From assembly GCA_023665805.1 (NCBI GenBank), contig JAMPDJ010000009.1:1-64000 (forward strand): DNA of 64,000 bases, read 5' to 3'. The notes below the pieces were generated by a model, which was not told the DNA's origin, did not search any database, and saw only the letters and a list, made by a program, of their open reading frames with translations. The translations under genes and the position numbers were made by a program. Origin of the DNA: Bacteroides sp. (GTDB lineage: Bacteria; Bacteroidota; Bacteroidia; Bacteroidales; Bacteroidaceae). Each line of letters starts with the position of its first letter. The stretch's first letter is position 1. Shown here piece after piece: positions 8,893 through 18,654 of this stretch.

Positions 8893-8937
8893 AAAATGAA
8901 GGTGTGCATTTTATAATTATATGCACACCTCCATAAA
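8893..8937 (-). terminator. Intrinsic terminator after GH2 gene
   Basis: GGTGTGCAT (8901-8909) pairs with ATGCACACC (8921-8929), extended by AAATG/CCATAAA-type pairing, with a T-rich tail on the minus strand; it begins about 17 nt past the stop of the beta-galactosidase gene. Bases 8650-8890 hold nothing else I can identify. Confidence 0.75.
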
Positions 8938-8953
8938 ATATTATGAGCAAATA

Positions 8954-11900
8954 CTACTGTACAATGAACTTCTTGCCTCCGGCAATATATATGCCACGTG
9001 GCAAAGCGGCAGGACAAGCAGTATTACCCACCAATTGTCCACGCAGATTATATACGGGTACATTGGCGGATGTGTCATGGACCCCATCCAATGAAGGAAT
9101 GTCGGCAATACCTGTTTCCAAGTCCTTGACGGTGGTGAAACGCAGACGATAACTGTAAGTTCCGCTGGTGGGAAGAACATACTGGCTCAGAACTCCGGCA
9201 CCGCACGAAGCATTGCCTATGCCAAGCTGTGCATAGTCGAAATTGGCATATATGGCATCGGATGCCGGCATGTCCCACTGATGCAGATAATTATGCTTGT
9301 ACTCGTCGGTATAATTGTCCAAGGATAGATTGACCTGTCCCTCGGTCTCCACCTTGATGCCATGTCCTTCGGCATTGTGCAGGATTATCCAGCGAAGGTC
9401 CTGACGGTCGCCACTTGTCTGCGGACGAACATAGTCTACATGGAAATCGCTCACAGGCAGTGAATATACGCCTATGTCTGCTCCATGCTTGCGGTCAACA
9501 GTGTTGTCCAACGGACCGCGTGCATAGTAGCGTGTCATGGAAAATTCGGGATTGAACTGCATCAGCATGCCAATACGGCGCAAATTGCTGCCCTTGACCG
9601 TATAACTGGCATCAAGGTCCACACTACCGTTTGGACGAACAGTGTAGACGAATACATAGTTGCACAAGCTGCCTGTGGCATTCTCTACAATGCGCACGTT
9701 GCCGGAAGCATCATCCTCAAATGAGACAGAAAAACTGCGTCTCGTAACACCGTTTGAAGTAGTGTATGAAGGATCATTTCCATACGGAGCATCGTTTTCT
9801 ATCCATCTGTAATTGCTATATGCAGGAGCCGTTGCACCTTTGGTATCCTGAGGTATGATGTCAATGCCACCCTGAATCCATTGCGTGATTCCGTAAGTGG
9901 TATTCACTGTCATGCGAATGTCGCCACCCTCGATAACATAGTCGCTGCCCTCATGTGAGAGATTAAGCCGGGTATCAAGCGAAGTATCAATTTCTGACAT
10001 GGCCGGACGTTCGGTGAGGAGATACTGCGTGGCAGCAATGATGTGTCCTTTCTCGGCCCACGCGGTGGAAGCAGGCAAAGCTACGGAAACATTGAGCAGA
10101 TATTCACCATCTGAATCCATATTATATGGAATTTCCACATCGACTGATTCGCCAGATGGTATGGATGGAAGAATAACAGAACCGCTCTGTACACTATTAC
10201 CGTCGAGGAGCAATTCCCAGCGAAGCGGCATGCCTTCAAGATTGATGCTCTCGTAATTATTGAGAACACCAACTGTACGGGCATCCTTATTCAAGTCGCT
10301 GAACCTTACTTGCTGATATATGCGTTTAACCTCGGCCAGCTTGCCTGTAACGCCACGATTGGCGGTGATGATGCCGTTGTTTACGAAATTGCCCTGATGA
10401 GGACCACCATAATCATTACCGTTGCGATACTTATTGAAACCGTTGACTGTGAGTTGTCCCGCTTTAATGTCATTATAATCTACTATGGCCTGGTCCACCC
10501 AGTCCCAAATACAACCGCCCATGCCGTTGGCACTGTTTTCCATCACATCCCAATACTCTTTCAGATTGCCTACGGAATGCCCCATTGCATGGGCATACTC
10601 GCACATGAAGTAAGGTTTACCCTTTCGATCCACATCATTCTGCACCTGAGGTACGGCGGTGTACATGACACTATGTATGTCAGATGGGGATGTCCCTGCA
10701 CGTGTCGCGCCCTCGTAATGTATGGGACGTGAATCCAGTCGGCGGACCGCATCATAGGAATACTGGTGATTGATGCCGCCATCGCTCTCATTTCCAAGGC
10801 TCCACGCCACTACACTTGGATGGTTGCGGTCGCGAAGCACCATACGTGTCACCCTATCCACGATGGGTGCACGCCATGTAGAGGAAGTATGTATGCGTCC
10901 GCCATCGGACCAGTTCTTATGAAATTCCACATCGGCCTCGTCCATCATGTACAGTCCGAGATAGTCCATCATGGCATTCATCTTGGGACTGCGCGGATAG
11001 TGACTTGTACGGACGGCATTGACATTGGACTGCTTCATCATTACAAGGTCTTGCCACATGGTCCCGACATCCATTGTACGGCCAGTAAGAGGATGTGTGT
11101 CCTGGGTATTGACACCTCTCAACAAGGTACGCTTGCCATTGACAAGGAACTTGCTGTTGGCAATGGTGACATTACAGAAACCATACTTGGTAGATATGGC
11201 ACTTTCTTCATTACCATCTGCATCCTTCTGTATCACCTCCACGGTATATAGAGTTGGAGAGTCGGCCGTCCAAGGCTTGAGATCGGTCAGACCTTCAAAA
11301 ACCAGTTTCAGTTCCTTCTCCGTTTCTGTAGAAAGGAATTTAGCGGCCGCCTCACGAATATCCATAATCTTTCCATCCGGAGAAAGCAATCGTACCTCGT
11401 ATGATTTATCTGCTTCCAAACAGTCGCGATTGTCCAAATTCAATTCTACAGAAAGAGAACCAGAAGTTGCATCAGCCGACAGGTCGGAATGGATATGATG
11501 GTCACGAACGAATATGCGAGGTACTGACACAAGATAGACATCGCGATGTATGCCGCTCATGTGCCACATGTCCTGACCCTCGAGATATGAAGCGTCAGTC
11601 CAGCGTATCACCCTTACGGATACATTATTATCACCTGCGCGGACATACTTGCTAACATCGAACTCGGCATCCATGTTGGCTCCCTCGGAATAACCGACAT
11701 ACGAACCGTTTACCCAAACATAAGCACAGGAATATATGCCGTCGAAGTGCAACATGACCCGTTCATTTTCCCATCCGTCAGGCAAAGTGAAATTGCGACG
11801 ATAACTGGCTACGCTGTTGTCCATACCGCTGCGCATGACTATGTACGGAGGATTGTCGGCAAAACCATAATTCACATTTATATAATAAGGTGTGCCATAT

Positions 11901-13228
11901 CCCTGCATCTCAAGGCAGCCTGGCACTGTGATATTATTCCATGACGATGGATCTACATCGTCACCATGGAAGTCTTCTTCAGGCATAGCATATTCATCGT
12001 CAAGCACGTTCCACAGCAATTTCCATGTACCATCGAGACTTAGCCACCTGGTACTGGAAACAGGGTCAAGCCAAGGTTTGGCATAACATTCATCTGAACG
12101 CATGGCCTCGGTACTCTGATAAGGAATATAGGTGGCATGACCGGGTTCCTTGTTTTCTTCAAAAACCTTTTCATCCTGCCAATACATGCCTTGCGGAAGA
12201 TTTTCCTCGGCAACGCGATTGAACCGGAAATAGGTATCAGTGGAAGTCCCGTCCTGAGTCATGTATACCTTGTTGCCGGAATTCACGGCCAGATAGTAAT
12301 ACTCAAACGAAGGAGAATAAACACTGCCAATGTTCTTGCCTATCTTCAACCGGTATGTATTCTCCACACCTTCCACATCCGATACTTCAAACATCTGATT
12401 CCAATTTGGACGGGAGGTATTCATGTCCTGTGTCCACTGAAGAGGAACACACTTGTTGTCCAAAGCGCAATCTATGCACTTGCCGCATTTGACATTGTAA
12501 AGTTGATACCACGTAGTGGCTCCACCCTGATAAGCAGGAATACTGAGTTTCCACATCTGTCCATAGGCTTTTTCATCGGGTTGCTCTACTTTGATGAGAG
12601 CATCGTTATCGTTACTTCCACCATTAGATAACACACCGTTGCCGTTGAGAGGTTGAATGAGATAGGTGAAATATGGTAGAGGAATGGTATTGTCCTCGGC
12701 ACTGACGACCTCTCTGAACTCAAAATACGTATTAGTATCCGTAAGGTCTGAAAGCATGCGCAACGAACCGTCAGAAACCTCCGTCACGGCCAAAGAGGGA
12801 TTTGCCGCGCAAAGCAATTGCATTGCCGAACCGGCGATACCTGGAGATTGGATACGGAAGACCTGATTGGAGTTATTGAGATTAGGTTTCCATTGAAGCA
12901 ACTTTCCTGCATTCGAAGCAGACAGGGCCATGTCTATGCTCTTGCGCGAAGCAATATTCATCAGTCCGTATCCGTCCTCTGTGCCGTCATTTATCAATGC
13001 CCACATTTGATCCTTGTCATCGGAAGACTGGGCACCCATGAGTACAGGAGCATCGGCATCGTAGTTGCCATTCACGGTCATGGCCTTGCCGGAACTTGTG
13101 GAAACTATACGGTAGATGGTGCCGGCAGTCTGTGAATAACCTGTCGAAGCAAATAATGCCAAAATGGATACAATTACCATAACTCGGTGCAGATATAACA
13201 AGCACCCGACATGGATTTTATTTTTCAT
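8954..13228 (-). CDS. Secreted GH2 beta-galactosidase with N-terminal ricin-like domains
   Basis: 1424 aa. A signal peptide ends near residue 32 (GYSQ). Two ricin-B-like trefoil regions occupy about 35-170 and 185-340. The five-domain LacZ-type GH2 core follows: sugar-binding domain about 375-570, immunoglobulin-like domain, TIM barrel about 690-960, and the C-terminal beta-sandwich with YARGPLDN. The acid/base is E814 in WSLGNESDGG and the nucleophile E877 in FMCEYAHAMGHSVGN. The C-terminus (VYNLRGQLVGN ... RGIYIAGGKKFIV) is the Prevotella-type secretion motif. It should release terminal beta-galactose outside the cell, perhaps from mucin glycans (inference). It lies 82 nt downstream of lgt and may have its own promoter, which I could not identify. 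LacZ is normally about 1020 aa; the extra length is the N-terminal lectin part. Confidence 0.93.
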   Translation of the reverse strand: MKNKIHVGCLLYLHRVMVIVSILALFASTGYSQTAGTIYRIVSTSSGKAMTVNGNYDADAPVLMGAQSSDDKDQMWALINDGTEDGYGLMNIASRKSIDMALSASNAGKLLQWKPNLNNSNQVFRIQSPGIAGSAMQLLCAANPSLAVTEVSDGSLRMLSDLTDTNTYFEFREVVSAEDNTIPLPYFTYLIQPLNGNGVLSNGGSNDNDALIKVEQPDEKAYGQMWKLSIPAYQGGATTWYQLYNVKCGKCIDCALDNKCVPLQWTQDMNTSRPNWNQMFEVSDVEGVENTYRLKIGKNIGSVYSPSFEYYYLAVNSGNKVYMTQDGTSTDTYFRFNRVAEENLPQGMYWQDEKVFEENKEPGHATYIPYQSTEAMRSDECYAKPWLDPVSSTRWLSLDGTWKLLWNVLDDEYAMPEEDFHGDDVDPSSWNNITVPGCLEMQGYGTPYYINVNYGFADNPPYIVMRSGMDNSVASYRRNFTLPDGWENERVMLHFDGIYSCAYVWVNGSYVGYSEGANMDAEFDVSKYVRAGDNNVSVRVIRWTDASYLEGQDMWHMSGIHRDVYLVSVPRIFVRDHHIHSDLSADATSGSLSVELNLDNRDCLEADKSYEVRLLSPDGKIMDIREAAAKFLSTETEKELKLVFEGLTDLKPWTADSPTLYTVEVIQKDADGNEESAISTKYGFCNVTIANSKFLVNGKRTLLRGVNTQDTHPLTGRTMDVGTMWQDLVMMKQSNVNAVRTSHYPRSPKMNAMMDYLGLYMMDEADVEFHKNWSDGGRIHTSSTWRAPIVDRVTRMVLRDRNHPSVVAWSLGNESDGGINHQYSYDAVRRLDSRPIHYEGATRAGTSPSDIHSVMYTAVPQVQNDVDRKGKPYFMCEYAHAMGHSVGNLKEYWDVMENSANGMGGCIWDWVDQAIVDYNDIKAGQLTVNGFNKYRNGNDYGGPHQGNFVNNGIITANRGVTGKLAEVKRIYQQVRFSDLNKDARTVGVLNNYESINLEGMPLRWELLLDGNSVQSGSVILPSIPSGESVDVEIPYNMDSDGEYLLNVSVALPASTAWAEKGHIIAATQYLLTERPAMSEIDTSLDTRLNLSHEGSDYVIEGGDIRMTVNTTYGITQWIQGGIDIIPQDTKGATAPAYSNYRWIENDAPYGNDPSYTTSNGVTRRSFSVSFEDDASGNVRIVENATGSLCNYVFVYTVRPNGSVDLDASYTVKGSNLRRIGMLMQFNPEFSMTRYYARGPLDNTVDRKHGADIGVYSLPVSDFHVDYVRPQTSGDRQDLRWIILHNAEGHGIKVETEGQVNLSLDNYTDEYKHNYLHQWDMPASDAIYANFDYAQLGIGNASCGAGVLSQYVLPTSGTYSYRLRFTTVKDLETGIADIPSLDGVHDTSANVPVYNLRGQLVGNTACPAALPRGIYIAGGKKFIVQ

Positions 13229-13310
13229 AGTCTTAGAAATTAGTTTGTTTTATTAAAATATAAAGAGATAAAATCGGTGAATTCATGTAATGACTTGACT
13301 GTCGGAAGAG

Positions 13311-14201
13311 CTAATACTCTCCCAACTTCCTGCACAATTTTCCACCGAAAATGCAGTAAAGTCCCAAGAGAACGAAGGGTACGCTAAGCAATTGGCCCAT
13401 ATTGAAAGTCATTGAAGCCTCGAAAGCTACCTGGTTCTCTTTGGTAAATTCTATGAATATACGTGATAGGAATATCAGAAATATGCACAGACCGAAGTAG
13501 AAACCGGAACCAACACGAATGTCAAGCAACGGTTTCTTGCCCTTGCCAGTATAAGCTTTCTTGACTTCGGGACGCATTGACATCCTGTATATGCCCCATC
13601 CCATGCAGAAAAAGAACGCATAACACAAGGCCTCGTACAACTGTCCGGGATGACGTGGAAGCATATCCACACGAGTGAATACAAATGCCCAAGGGACATC
13701 AGTAGGGTGGCCTATTATTTCCGAGTTCATAAGATTGCCTATGCGTATGGCAAAGGCACAAACAGGCGTGACGATGGCTACATTGTCAAGCACATGCATG
13801 ATGTTCAACCGAGTCTTACGGCAATACAGCCACAAGGCCAGCATCAGACCTATGGTACCTCCATGGGAAGCCAAGCCCTCGTAACCGGTAAAATGCCACT
13901 GACCGTCGGACAACTTGCGCATGGGCAGAATCATTTCAGCCGGATGCGAAAGAAAGTATTCCGGCTCATAGAACAGACAATGCCCGAGCCTGGCTCCAAT
14001 GAAGATACCAAGAAAACAGTACACCAGCATGGGTTCGAACTTTTCTTCGGATATTTTCTGCTCCATGTAGAGGTGATGCATCAGTTTATATACCGCCAGC
14101 ATGCCTATTGCCCAGCACAAGGAATACCATCGTATTTCCATTGGACCCAAATGGAAGGCCACAACGTCAGGGCTCCATAATATGTATAGAAAATTACTCA
14201 T
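13311..14201 (-). CDS. lgt: Prolipoprotein diacylglyceryl transferase
   Basis: 296 aa, multi-pass inner membrane enzyme that moves diacylglycerol from phosphatidylglycerol to the lipobox cysteine of prolipoproteins. The family signature is visible as IRIGNLMNSEIIGHPTDVPW at about 150-170, with the conserved arginine and asparagine. GLASHGGTIGL and ARLGHCLFYEPEYF are further conserved blocks. Length is normal for Lgt. It starts 5 nt after the ychF stop, so the two are co-transcribed. Confidence 0.95.
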   Translation of the reverse strand: MSNFLYILWSPDVVAFHLGPMEIRWYSLCWAIGMLAVYKLMHHLYMEQKISEEKFEPMLVYCFLGIFIGARLGHCLFYEPEYFLSHPAEMILPMRKLSDGQWHFTGYEGLASHGGTIGLMLALWLYCRKTRLNIMHVLDNVAIVTPVCAFAIRIGNLMNSEIIGHPTDVPWAFVFTRVDMLPRHPGQLYEALCYAFFFCMGWGIYRMSMRPEVKKAYTGKGKKPLLDIRVGSGFYFGLCIFLIFLSRIFIEFTKENQVAFEASMTFNMGQLLSVPFVLLGLYCIFGGKLCRKLGEY

Positions 14202-14206
14202 AACCC

Positions 14207-15304
14207 CTACACGTTGAAGCGGAAATGCATTATGTCGCCGTCCTGCACTACATATTCCTTGCCTTCCACACCCATCTTTCCGGCTTCGCGCACTGCGGAC
14301 TCGCTGCCATAGCGGATATAGTCTTCATACTTGATGACTTCGGCACGAATAAAGCCTTTTTCAAAATCAGTATGAATTACTCCGGCACACTGTGGTGCTT
14401 TCCATCCCTTGCGGAAAGTCCATGCCTTAACCTCCATTTCTCCTGCAGTGATGAAAGTCTGCAAAGTCAGAAGATGATATATGGCCTTGATGAGACGATT
14501 GCAACCGCTCTCGCCAAGCCCCATGTCCTCCAGGAACATTTGCTTTTCCTCATAGGTTTCCAATTCGGCAATATCCGCTTCGGTCTGAGCGCTTATGATA
14601 AGCATTTCGGCATCCTCGTCCTTTATGGCCTCTGCCACACGGGCAGTGTGTGCATTGCCAGTGGAAGCACTCTTGTCGTCCACGTTGCATACATAGAGAA
14701 CAGGCTTGGCAGTAAGAAGGAATAGAGACTTGGCAGCAGCCACCTCGTCCTCGGTATCAAAGCTGACTGTACGTGCGCTCCTGCCTTCGAGCAAAACCTT
14801 GCGGTAAGTCTCTATCACATCCATTTCTATCTTTGCAGCCTTGTCGCCGCCTACCTTTGCAGCCTTTTCTACACGCTTGGCACGGTTTTCAAGAGTTTCC
14901 AGATCCTTCAATTGCAGTTCCATGTCTATTATCTCCTTGTCGCGGACAGGATCCACACTGCCATCCACGTGCACTATGCCGGAATCGTCGAAACAACGGA
15001 GCACGTGTATAATGGCATCGCATTCGCGGATATTGGCCAAGAACTGGTTGCCCAAGCCTTCACCCTTGCTGGCACCTTTAACAAGACCTGCTATATCCAC
15101 TATATCACATACGGCAGGAACTATGCGACCAGGCTTCACTATTTCCGCCAATCTGGTGAGACGTTCGTCAGGAACGCTCACCTGTCCCAGTTGTGCATCA
15201 ATTGTACAGAATGGAAAATTAGCTGCCTGTGCCTTGGCACTGGACAAACAATTAAAAAGTGTAGACTTGCCTACGTTTGGCAGTCCTACTATACCTGCTT
15301 TCAT
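14207..15304 (-). CDS. ychF: YchF/OLA1-family redox-regulated ATPase
   Basis: 365 aa, normal YchF length. P-loop GLPNVGKSTLFNCL (7-20); switch region DIVDIAGLVKGASKGEGLGN at about 70-89; the expected coiled-coil insertion in the middle (LQLKDLETLENRAKRVEKAA); and a TGS domain at the C-terminus ending AREAGKMGVEGKEYVVQDGD. YchF is an Obg-family P-loop protein that binds ribosomes and hydrolyses ATP, acting as a translation-linked stress factor. It is coupled to lgt downstream and follows nadA by 90 nt. Confidence 0.95.
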   Translation of the reverse strand: MKAGIVGLPNVGKSTLFNCLSSAKAQAANFPFCTIDAQLGQVSVPDERLTRLAEIVKPGRIVPAVCDIVDIAGLVKGASKGEGLGNQFLANIRECDAIIHVLRCFDDSGIVHVDGSVDPVRDKEIIDMELQLKDLETLENRAKRVEKAAKVGGDKAAKIEMDVIETYRKVLLEGRSARTVSFDTEDEVAAAKSLFLLTAKPVLYVCNVDDKSASTGNAHTARVAEAIKDEDAEMLIISAQTEADIAELETYEEKQMFLEDMGLGESGCNRLIKAIYHLLTLQTFITAGEMEVKAWTFRKGWKAPQCAGVIHTDFEKGFIRAEVIKYEDYIRYGSESAVREAGKMGVEGKEYVVQDGDIMHFRFNV

Positions 15305-15394
15305 ATCTTATATGTTTTCTTTTATTCGTATTATACCTTATAGTATTATATTGTCATGATGGCAACAATGTCGCCTTATGGGCATAGCTTATTG

Positions 15395-16333
15395 CTATAT
15401 TCCAAACTTTGCCGATATTTCCAACATACGGTTGATGGGACGTATAGCCTTCTCTGCAACCGCAGGGTCTACAAAAATTTCCGGTGCCTCATTCATGAGA
15501 CAATCGTGGAGTTTCTGCATGGTCACCATCTTCATGTAAGCACATTCATTGCATGCACATGTGCCATCGGATGGCGGAGCGGGAATGAACTTCTTATGAG
15601 GACACGCCTTTTGCATCTCGTGCAGAATACCACTTTCGGTAGCCACTATGAACACATTGGCAGAATCGTTGATACTGTATTTCAACAAGGCGGCAGTGGA
15701 TCCTATTTTATCAGCCAGCCTGGCTACAGTATTCTTACACTCCGGATGCACAAGAACCTTGGCACCGGGATACTGCTTCTTCAACTCTATTATCTTTTCT
15801 GCCGAGAACTGCTCATGTACATGACAGGCACCGTCCCACAATACCATGTTGCGCCCGGTGATGCTGTTGATATATCCACCAAGATTCTTGTCCGGACCAA
15901 AGATTATGGGTGTATCCTTTGGCAAAGATTCAACTATCTGGCAAGCATTGCTGCTGGTGACTACTATGTCAGTCACTGCCTTAGTGGCAGCAGTGGTGTT
16001 TACATAACTTATCACCGTATGTCCCGGATGCTCCTTTATGAAACTGGCAAAAGCATCGGCCGGACAACTCTCGGCCAAAGAACAGGTGGCAGCCATGTCC
16101 GGTACCAGTACCTTCCTGTCAGGACAAAGTATCTTGATTGTCTCTCCCATGAAGTGCACGCCACACATTATTATTATATCTGCTTTCGTTGTGGCGGCCT
16201 TTTGTGCAAGAGCCAAAGAGTCGCCCACAAAATCGGCAATATTCTGAATCTCGCCATCGGTATAATAGTGCGCCATTATAATGGCATTCTTCTCACGACA
16301 CATGCGTCGTATCTCGTCCTTTATTTGTGTCAT
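15395..16333 (-). CDS. nadA: Quinolinate synthase A
   Basis: 312 aa. Condenses iminoaspartate with dihydroxyacetone phosphate to quinolinate in NAD synthesis, using a [4Fe-4S] cluster. Start MTQIKDEIRRMCREKNAIIM. The substrate-binding HYY (AHYYTDGEIQNIADFVGDSL) and the cluster-ligand regions IIIMCGVHFMGET, WDGACHVHEQF and CACNECAYM are present. It is the compact form without a long N-terminal extension. Its partner nadB lies 4 kb upstream on the same strand, separated by trkH, a radical SAM gene, DUF4294 and a methylase gene; nadC is not in the window. The 245-nt AT-rich region upstream may hold its promoter. Confidence 0.95.
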   Translation of the reverse strand: MTQIKDEIRRMCREKNAIIMAHYYTDGEIQNIADFVGDSLALAQKAATTKADIIIMCGVHFMGETIKILCPDRKVLVPDMAATCSLAESCPADAFASFIKEHPGHTVISYVNTTAATKAVTDIVVTSSNACQIVESLPKDTPIIFGPDKNLGGYINSITGRNMVLWDGACHVHEQFSAEKIIELKKQYPGAKVLVHPECKNTVARLADKIGSTAALLKYSINDSANVFIVATESGILHEMQKACPHKKFIPAPPSDGTCACNECAYMKMVTMQKLHDCLMNEAPEIFVDPAVAEKAIRPINRMLEISAKFGI

Positions 16334-16578
16334 TATTATTATTTGTTTTATTACTCTTTAAATATATGATGATAATGATATGGTGTTGATAATGTTGATA
16401 AGTCTTTCTGCATGTATTGTCAGTATACTGTATAACAGTTAATTACATATGTATTTGTCGGTGTAGAAAAGTGTCCATACAACCATGTTCATATCCATTG
16501 TACTTGTGTTCATAACCTTAGATGACCGTATTTATTATCACATTTCAAAGGGTTATCCAATGGTTGTCTACATGGTTA
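16334..16578. other. AT-rich region upstream of nadA with repeated 9-mers
   Basis: About 245 nt without a gene. Two head-to-tail copies of TGTTGATAA (16384-16392 and 16393-16401) and the inverse TTATCAACA at 16576-16584 (its last bases overlapping the trmH-type gene end) resemble DnaA boxes with one mismatch to TTATCCACA. TTATCCAAT at 16553-16561 is a further partial match. Role unknown: origin-like, regulatory or chance. Confidence 0.4.
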
Positions 16579-17118
16579 TCAACACAAATGTAAATAACTT
16601 TTCTGCATGAAATCCCATATAATCATGCCTGCTGTGACCGAAACATTCATGCTGTGCTTGGTACCGAATTGTGGAATTTCAAGGCATCCGTCAGCCATGT
16701 CCACAATATGTTGCTGCACACCCTTGACCTCGTTTCCCATTACTACGGCATACTTCTTGGATGTATCCGGAATGAAATCATTCAGCATTGTGCTGCCTTC
16801 ACATTGTTCAACAGCCATGATGGTGTAACCTCTCAGCCGCAACCATTCAATGGCATCTTCTGTTCGTTGGAAGTATTTCCATTCAACAGTCTCTTCGGCT
16901 CCCAAAGCAGTCTTGTGTATTTCCACGTTAGGAGGTGTGGCTGTGATACCGCACAGGCATATTCCGGCCAGACGCATGGCATCGGCAGTGCGAAACACGC
17001 TGCCTACGTTGTAGAGACTACGTACATGATCGAGAACTACCACGAGTGGAGTCTTCTGCGCCTCTTGAAACTCCTGTGGAGTGATGCGTCCCATTTCCGT
17101 TACCTTCAGTTTTCTCAT
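16579..17118 (-). CDS. TrmH/SpoU-family RNA 2'-O-methyltransferase
   Basis: 179 aa, the short single-domain form of the SpoU (SPOUT) superfamily. Motif 1 is LDHVRSLYNVGSVFRTADA (about 30-48). Motif 2 is near VVMGNEVKGVQQHIV and motif 3 is IPQFGTKHSMNVSVTAGMII at the C-terminus, which forms the trefoil knot that binds S-adenosylmethionine. It transfers a methyl to a ribose 2'-OH in tRNA or rRNA; which RNA cannot be told here. It lies 66 nt after the DUF4294 gene and likely belongs to the same transcript. Confidence 0.9.
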   Translation of the reverse strand: MRKLKVTEMGRITPQEFQEAQKTPLVVVLDHVRSLYNVGSVFRTADAMRLAGICLCGITATPPNVEIHKTALGAEETVEWKYFQRTEDAIEWLRLRGYTIMAVEQCEGSTMLNDFIPDTSKKYAVVMGNEVKGVQQHIVDMADGCLEIPQFGTKHSMNVSVTAGMIIWDFMQKSYLHLC

Positions 17119-17184
17119 TTATGTTATGCGGTTGTTGTCTGTTATTATATATACGGTACAATGTTGCGATTTTACTATCAGTAT

Positions 17185-17844
17185 TTACAACACTCCGGTT
17201 TCTACTTGTACCACTACTCGTTCTATAAGTTTGTCATCGTTTTCCGGATCGTATTCTTTCTTCAGCGATGCTCTGAAGGTCCAAGCAAACACCTGGTAGA
17301 ATGCTGCGCGTGTAGGACCAAGAAATGCCTTTACTATCTCGTAAGAAGTTTGATTGCATTCGCGGTCCACGAGTTTTATAAGCAGTTTGCCTTGTGAGTA
17401 TGTAAGTTTTTTCATCAGCGGAGTGTACTTTTTCTTAATGTCTCTCTCCACTAATTTTATATGCTCTTCTTTGCTTTTCTTGTCAGGAAGCATTTCCAAC
17501 GTCTCGTATGTTTCCTTTATCAATGCATTCACTTCCTGTGCCAGAGGAAGAACTTTCTTTACATTATATACAAGTTTGTTGTACTGTGCTCTCTGCTTTT
17601 GGCTTTTGAAAACCAATGGCGCGTATATAGGTATCTCGGGCAAAAGATATTGGCGCATGGTATCGCCATCCAATATGTACGGTTTGGTGTAAAGGTATCG
17701 TTGCAGCTTCAGTTTATAATGAGTAGGTAGAGTATCCCCGTCACACATCTCGTCCATTTCCGTAAAAACATCTTCCACATCCTGTGCATTGGAAATGCTG
17801 CAGCACATGAAGAGCAGAATGGATATGATGTATGTGATTTTCAT
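17185..17844 (-). CDS. DUF4294-type secreted protein
   Basis: 219 aa from the ATG at 17844 (MKITYIISILLFMCCSISNA, a signal peptide). A TTG 21 nt further upstream would overlap the radical SAM stop by 4 bp, but the ATG gives the better signal peptide. The mature part is charged and helical, with the stretches VYNVKKVLPLAQEVNALIKE and LMKKLTYSQGKLLIKLVDRE found in the Bacteroidota DUF4294 family as I remember it. No catalytic motif is seen. It is 17 nt after the radical SAM gene, in an operon with trkH and nadB. Function unknown. Confidence 0.8.
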   Translation of the reverse strand: MKITYIISILLFMCCSISNAQDVEDVFTEMDEMCDGDTLPTHYKLKLQRYLYTKPYILDGDTMRQYLLPEIPIYAPLVFKSQKQRAQYNKLVYNVKKVLPLAQEVNALIKETYETLEMLPDKKSKEEHIKLVERDIKKKYTPLMKKLTYSQGKLLIKLVDRECNQTSYEIVKAFLGPTRAAFYQVFAWTFRASLKKEYDPENDDKLIERVVVQVETGVL

Positions 17845-17861
17845 TTTATATGATAATTGCT

Positions 17862-18650
17862 TCAATAACTTATCTGAATGTCAAATCCGGCCGAACGTAT
17901 CTGTTGCCCTATGCGGTCCATTGTATCACGGTCCGCTTTCTCCAGACCCTGCACCGGCCATTCGCGATCCAATGTGTATATCATCACCTGGCGGGGACGT
18001 ATTTTTTTCAGAGCTTCTATATAAGGGCGAATATACATGTCCGTACAATTGTCCACCGACACAAGTTCTCCTTGTTCGTTTATGATGTTTCCTTTCATGA
18101 ACATTGTCTGTATTACAGGATGTCCGTTCATGTCAGCCAGATACTTTATTATGCTGTCTATATCGTAGTTGCCCGCAGGTCTGTCCACCAAGTCTATGTA
18201 TTCCCTGGATACTGTGTCAAGTTTCATCAATGCATTGTCCACTTTCATCAGTGCATCGCGAACGTCCTTCCTGTAAAGTTGTGTGCTATTGGATAGTACC
18301 GTAACCTTTGCTTGTGGAAAATACTTGTCTCGCAGTTCCTGTACCAAGTCCGCTATCACGGGAAATTGCGGATGCAACGTAGGTTCTCCATTGCCTGAAA
18401 AGGTAATCACGTCCAGTCTTTCTTCCCTGGATTTCATTTCTGCCAAGGTTTGTTCCAATTGCAAACGGACTTCTTCCGGAGTAGGCAGAGGAGTATGTGT
18501 ACGATGATCCTTGTTGAGGCCGCACTCGCAATACACACAATCGAACGAACACCATTTTCCATCGCCAGGCATGACGTTTATACCGAGTGATGTGCCCAGG
18601 CGTCTGCTTTTTACTGGGCCGAATATGGGTGAAGGATATATTATAGTCAT
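17862..18650 (-). CDS. Radical SAM protein
   Basis: 262 aa. The [4Fe-4S] SAM-cluster motif is C34-SFD-C38-VY-C41 (CX3CX2C) in GKWCSFDCVYCECG. The glycine-rich SAM-binding stretch VITFSGNGEPTLHPQF follows, then a partial TIM barrel. There is no auxiliary-cluster domain, so it belongs to the short, poorly characterised radical SAM proteins. It begins 4 nt after the trkH stop, so it is co-translated with trkH. The substrate cannot be inferred from the operon. Confidence 0.88.
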   Translation of the reverse strand: MTIIYPSPIFGPVKSRRLGTSLGINVMPGDGKWCSFDCVYCECGLNKDHRTHTPLPTPEEVRLQLEQTLAEMKSREERLDVITFSGNGEPTLHPQFPVIADLVQELRDKYFPQAKVTVLSNSTQLYRKDVRDALMKVDNALMKLDTVSREYIDLVDRPAGNYDIDSIIKYLADMNGHPVIQTMFMKGNIINEQGELVSVDNCTDMYIRPYIEALKKIRPRQVMIYTLDREWPVQGLEKADRDTMDRIGQQIRSAGFDIQISY

Positions 18651-18654
18651 ATAG

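Noticed and set aside
16334..16578. Chromosomal replication origin
   Set aside because: DnaA-like 9-mers are present, but each has a mismatch to TTATCCACA, no dnaA or origin-linked gene is near, and flanking genes do not diverge.
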